A stretch of 64,000 nucleotides of DNA, taken from NCBI RefSeq assembly GCF_014652895.1, contig NZ_BMZR01000002.1:372001-436000 (forward strand), in the 5' to 3' direction. This document shows positions 62,780 to 64,000 of the stretch, piece after piece. Position 1 is the first letter of the stretch. Each line of letters starts with the position of its first letter. Source of the DNA: Psychrobacter glaciei (GTDB taxonomy: Bacteria > Pseudomonadota > Gammaproteobacteria > Pseudomonadales > Moraxellaceae). The position numbers and the translations under genes are program-made. Below the pieces are notes generated by a model, which made no database searches, was not told the origin of the DNA, and saw only the letters and a program-made list of their open reading frames with translations.

Positions 62780-62927
62780 TATTTATTCCTTGTATTCGGT
62801 TGTCTTGTAATAGCGACTCTTAGTACCATTTTATTCAATGTTAATGGTCAATTTTTATCTAAAAGCCACTATCACGCGTTGACTACTATGCTGTAGTATT
62901 TATTTCTAAACACCAATCATTAAAGAC

Positions 62928-64000
62928 TTAAGCTTTAACAGCATCGACAATTTTTTGAGCGGCATCTGCTAGGCCTTGAGCTGTAGTCAATTTAAGACCA
63001 GACTCTTCTAGAATTTGTAAGCCTTTTTCAGCATTATTACCTTCTAGACGTACAACCACAGGTACTTGTACATCGACTTCTTTGACAGCAGCGATAATGG
63101 CTTCTGCAATCATGTCACAACGTACGATACCACCGAAGATGTTGATTAGAACACCTTCAACGCTGCTGTCTTCAAGAATGATCTTGAACGCTTCAACAAC
63201 GCGATCTTTAGTTGCGCCGCCGCCAACGTCCAAGAAGTTAGCAGGCTTGCCGCCATACAATTTGATGATATCCATGGTCGCCATTGCAAGACCAGCACCG
63301 TTAACCATACAACCGATATTACCTTCTAGAGCAACATAGTTTAGGTCAAACTCAGCAGCTTTAAGCTCACGCTCGTTTTCTTGAGTTTTGTCTTGTAGTG
63401 CTGCAATTTTAGGCAGACGATATAGTGCATTTGAATCGATACCGATTTTGCCATCAACACAAACGATTTCGCCATTTTCACGAACCGCTAATGGGTTAAT
63501 TTCCATGAGCGCAAAGTCGTTTTCAACAAATGCTTTATAAGCACCAGTCATCAATTTAACGAACTGGTTGATTTGCTTGCCTTCTAGACCCAGTTTGAAC
63601 GCAACATCGCGCGCTTGGAAAGGCATTAGACCAACTAAAGGATCAACATGTACTTTAAAGATTTTTTCTGGCGTCTCGTTTGCTACTTCTTCGATATCAA
63701 CACCACCTTCGGTTGATGCCATGAAAGTCACACGACGAGTCGCACGATCAACCACTGCGCCAAGATATAGCTCAGTTTGTACTGGATACATATCTTCTGC
63801 AACCAATACGAAGTTAACTGGTTGACCATCAGCGTCAGTTTGGAAAGTAACCAAATTGGTACCGATAAGCTCTTCAGTTACTTGCTTAGCTTCTTCACGA
63901 GTTTTAACCAGCTTTACGCCGCCCGCTTTACCGCGACCACCAGCATGTACTTGCGCTTTGATAACCGCAATGTCAGTTGGCGTTTTATCAAAAGCAGCAG
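62928..64000 (-). CDS. sucC: Succinyl-CoA synthetase beta subunit (5' end outside window)
   Basis: Open to the window edge; about 357 residues are visible, so some 28-30 N-terminal residues are missing. [19 protein letters not shown] opens the ATP-grasp domain; [34 protein letters not shown] and [11 protein letters not shown] mark the family. [14 protein letters not shown] and [12 protein letters not shown] are in the C-terminal domain. Pairs with sucD. Confidence 0.97.
   Translation of the reverse strand, partial: AAFDKTPTDIAVIKAQVHAGGRGKAGGVKLVKTREEAKQVTEELIGTNLVTFQTDADGQPVNFVLVAEDMYPVQTELYLGAVVDRATRRVTFMASTEGGVDIEEVANETPEKIFKVHVDPLVGLMPFQARDVAFKLGLEGKQINQFVKLMTGAYKAFVENDFALMEINPLAVRENGEIVCVDGKIGIDSNALYRLPKIAALQDKTQENERELKAAEFDLNYVALEGNIGCMVNGAGLAMATMDIIKLYGGKPANFLDVGGGATKDRVVEAFKIILEDSSVEGVLINIFGGIVRCDMIAEAIIAAVKEVDVQVPVVVRLEGNNAEKGLQILEESGLKLTTAQGLADAAQKIVDAVKA

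Overview
The window reads as chromosomal DNA of a gammaproteobacterium of the Moraxellaceae, most likely Psychrobacter (inference). Grounds: the protein sequences look closest to Psychrobacter/Acinetobacter homologues, base composition is moderately AT-rich, a galU-pgi-pgm block of the kind that borders Acinetobacter capsule loci is present, and so is a ubiG-mupP-yciK cluster as in Pseudomonas/Moraxellaceae. No rRNA or tRNA genes, prophage, transposase gene or CRISPR array were found.

1-21.4 kb is mostly housekeeping: a truncated metallophosphoesterase, a periplasmic DegQ/MucD-type protease, a CPA1 sodium/proton antiporter, then the conserved pabC-mltG-tmk neighbourhood. That neighbourhood is split by a foreign cassette on the opposite strand: a full-length homologue of the methyl-directed restriction enzyme DpnI followed at once by a fragment resembling DpnD. 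Then come aroE, a FUSC-type membrane protein, an acyl-CoA dehydrogenase, an isomerase, ybaK, plsB and ettA.

21.9-36 kb holds a ferredoxin-reductase/fatty-acid-desaturase pair (a DesC/DesB-like electron chain for membrane lipid desaturation, fitting a cold-adapted lifestyle), pterin dehydratase, several secreted proteins of unknown function, tex, an OmpR-type regulator and a CobW-type metal GTPase. 36-50 kb carries yciK-mupP-ubiG (peptidoglycan recycling and ubiquinone), dsbA, darP, rapZ, the pcnB-folK-panB-panC run, mazG with a ComEA-like protein, and a phosphomannomutase/phosphoglucomutase.

50-61.8 kb is a surface-polysaccharide region. galU, pgi and a UDP-glucose dehydrogenase homologue that has lost its catalytic residues run leftward, preceded by a 71-bp relic of a galE-type epimerase. 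A KpsC-like capsule protein, an intact UDP-HexNAc dehydrogenase and a GT2 glycosyltransferase run rightward. A hydrolase-like gene broken by one in-frame stop and a 1098-residue glycosyltransferase with two catalytic domains run leftward in very AT-rich DNA. The window closes with sucD and a partial sucC.

A family of small non-autonomous elements runs through the window. Their ends read agggcgtgtc(a/c)tca, they sit at TA dinucleotides, and they include two 172-bp copies about 97% identical, a 160-bp variant and several solo ends or palindromes. Two genes (tmk and the CobW GTPase) take their TAG stop from an element end. A second repeat family has two copies, one carrying a five-unit TGTGCC run.
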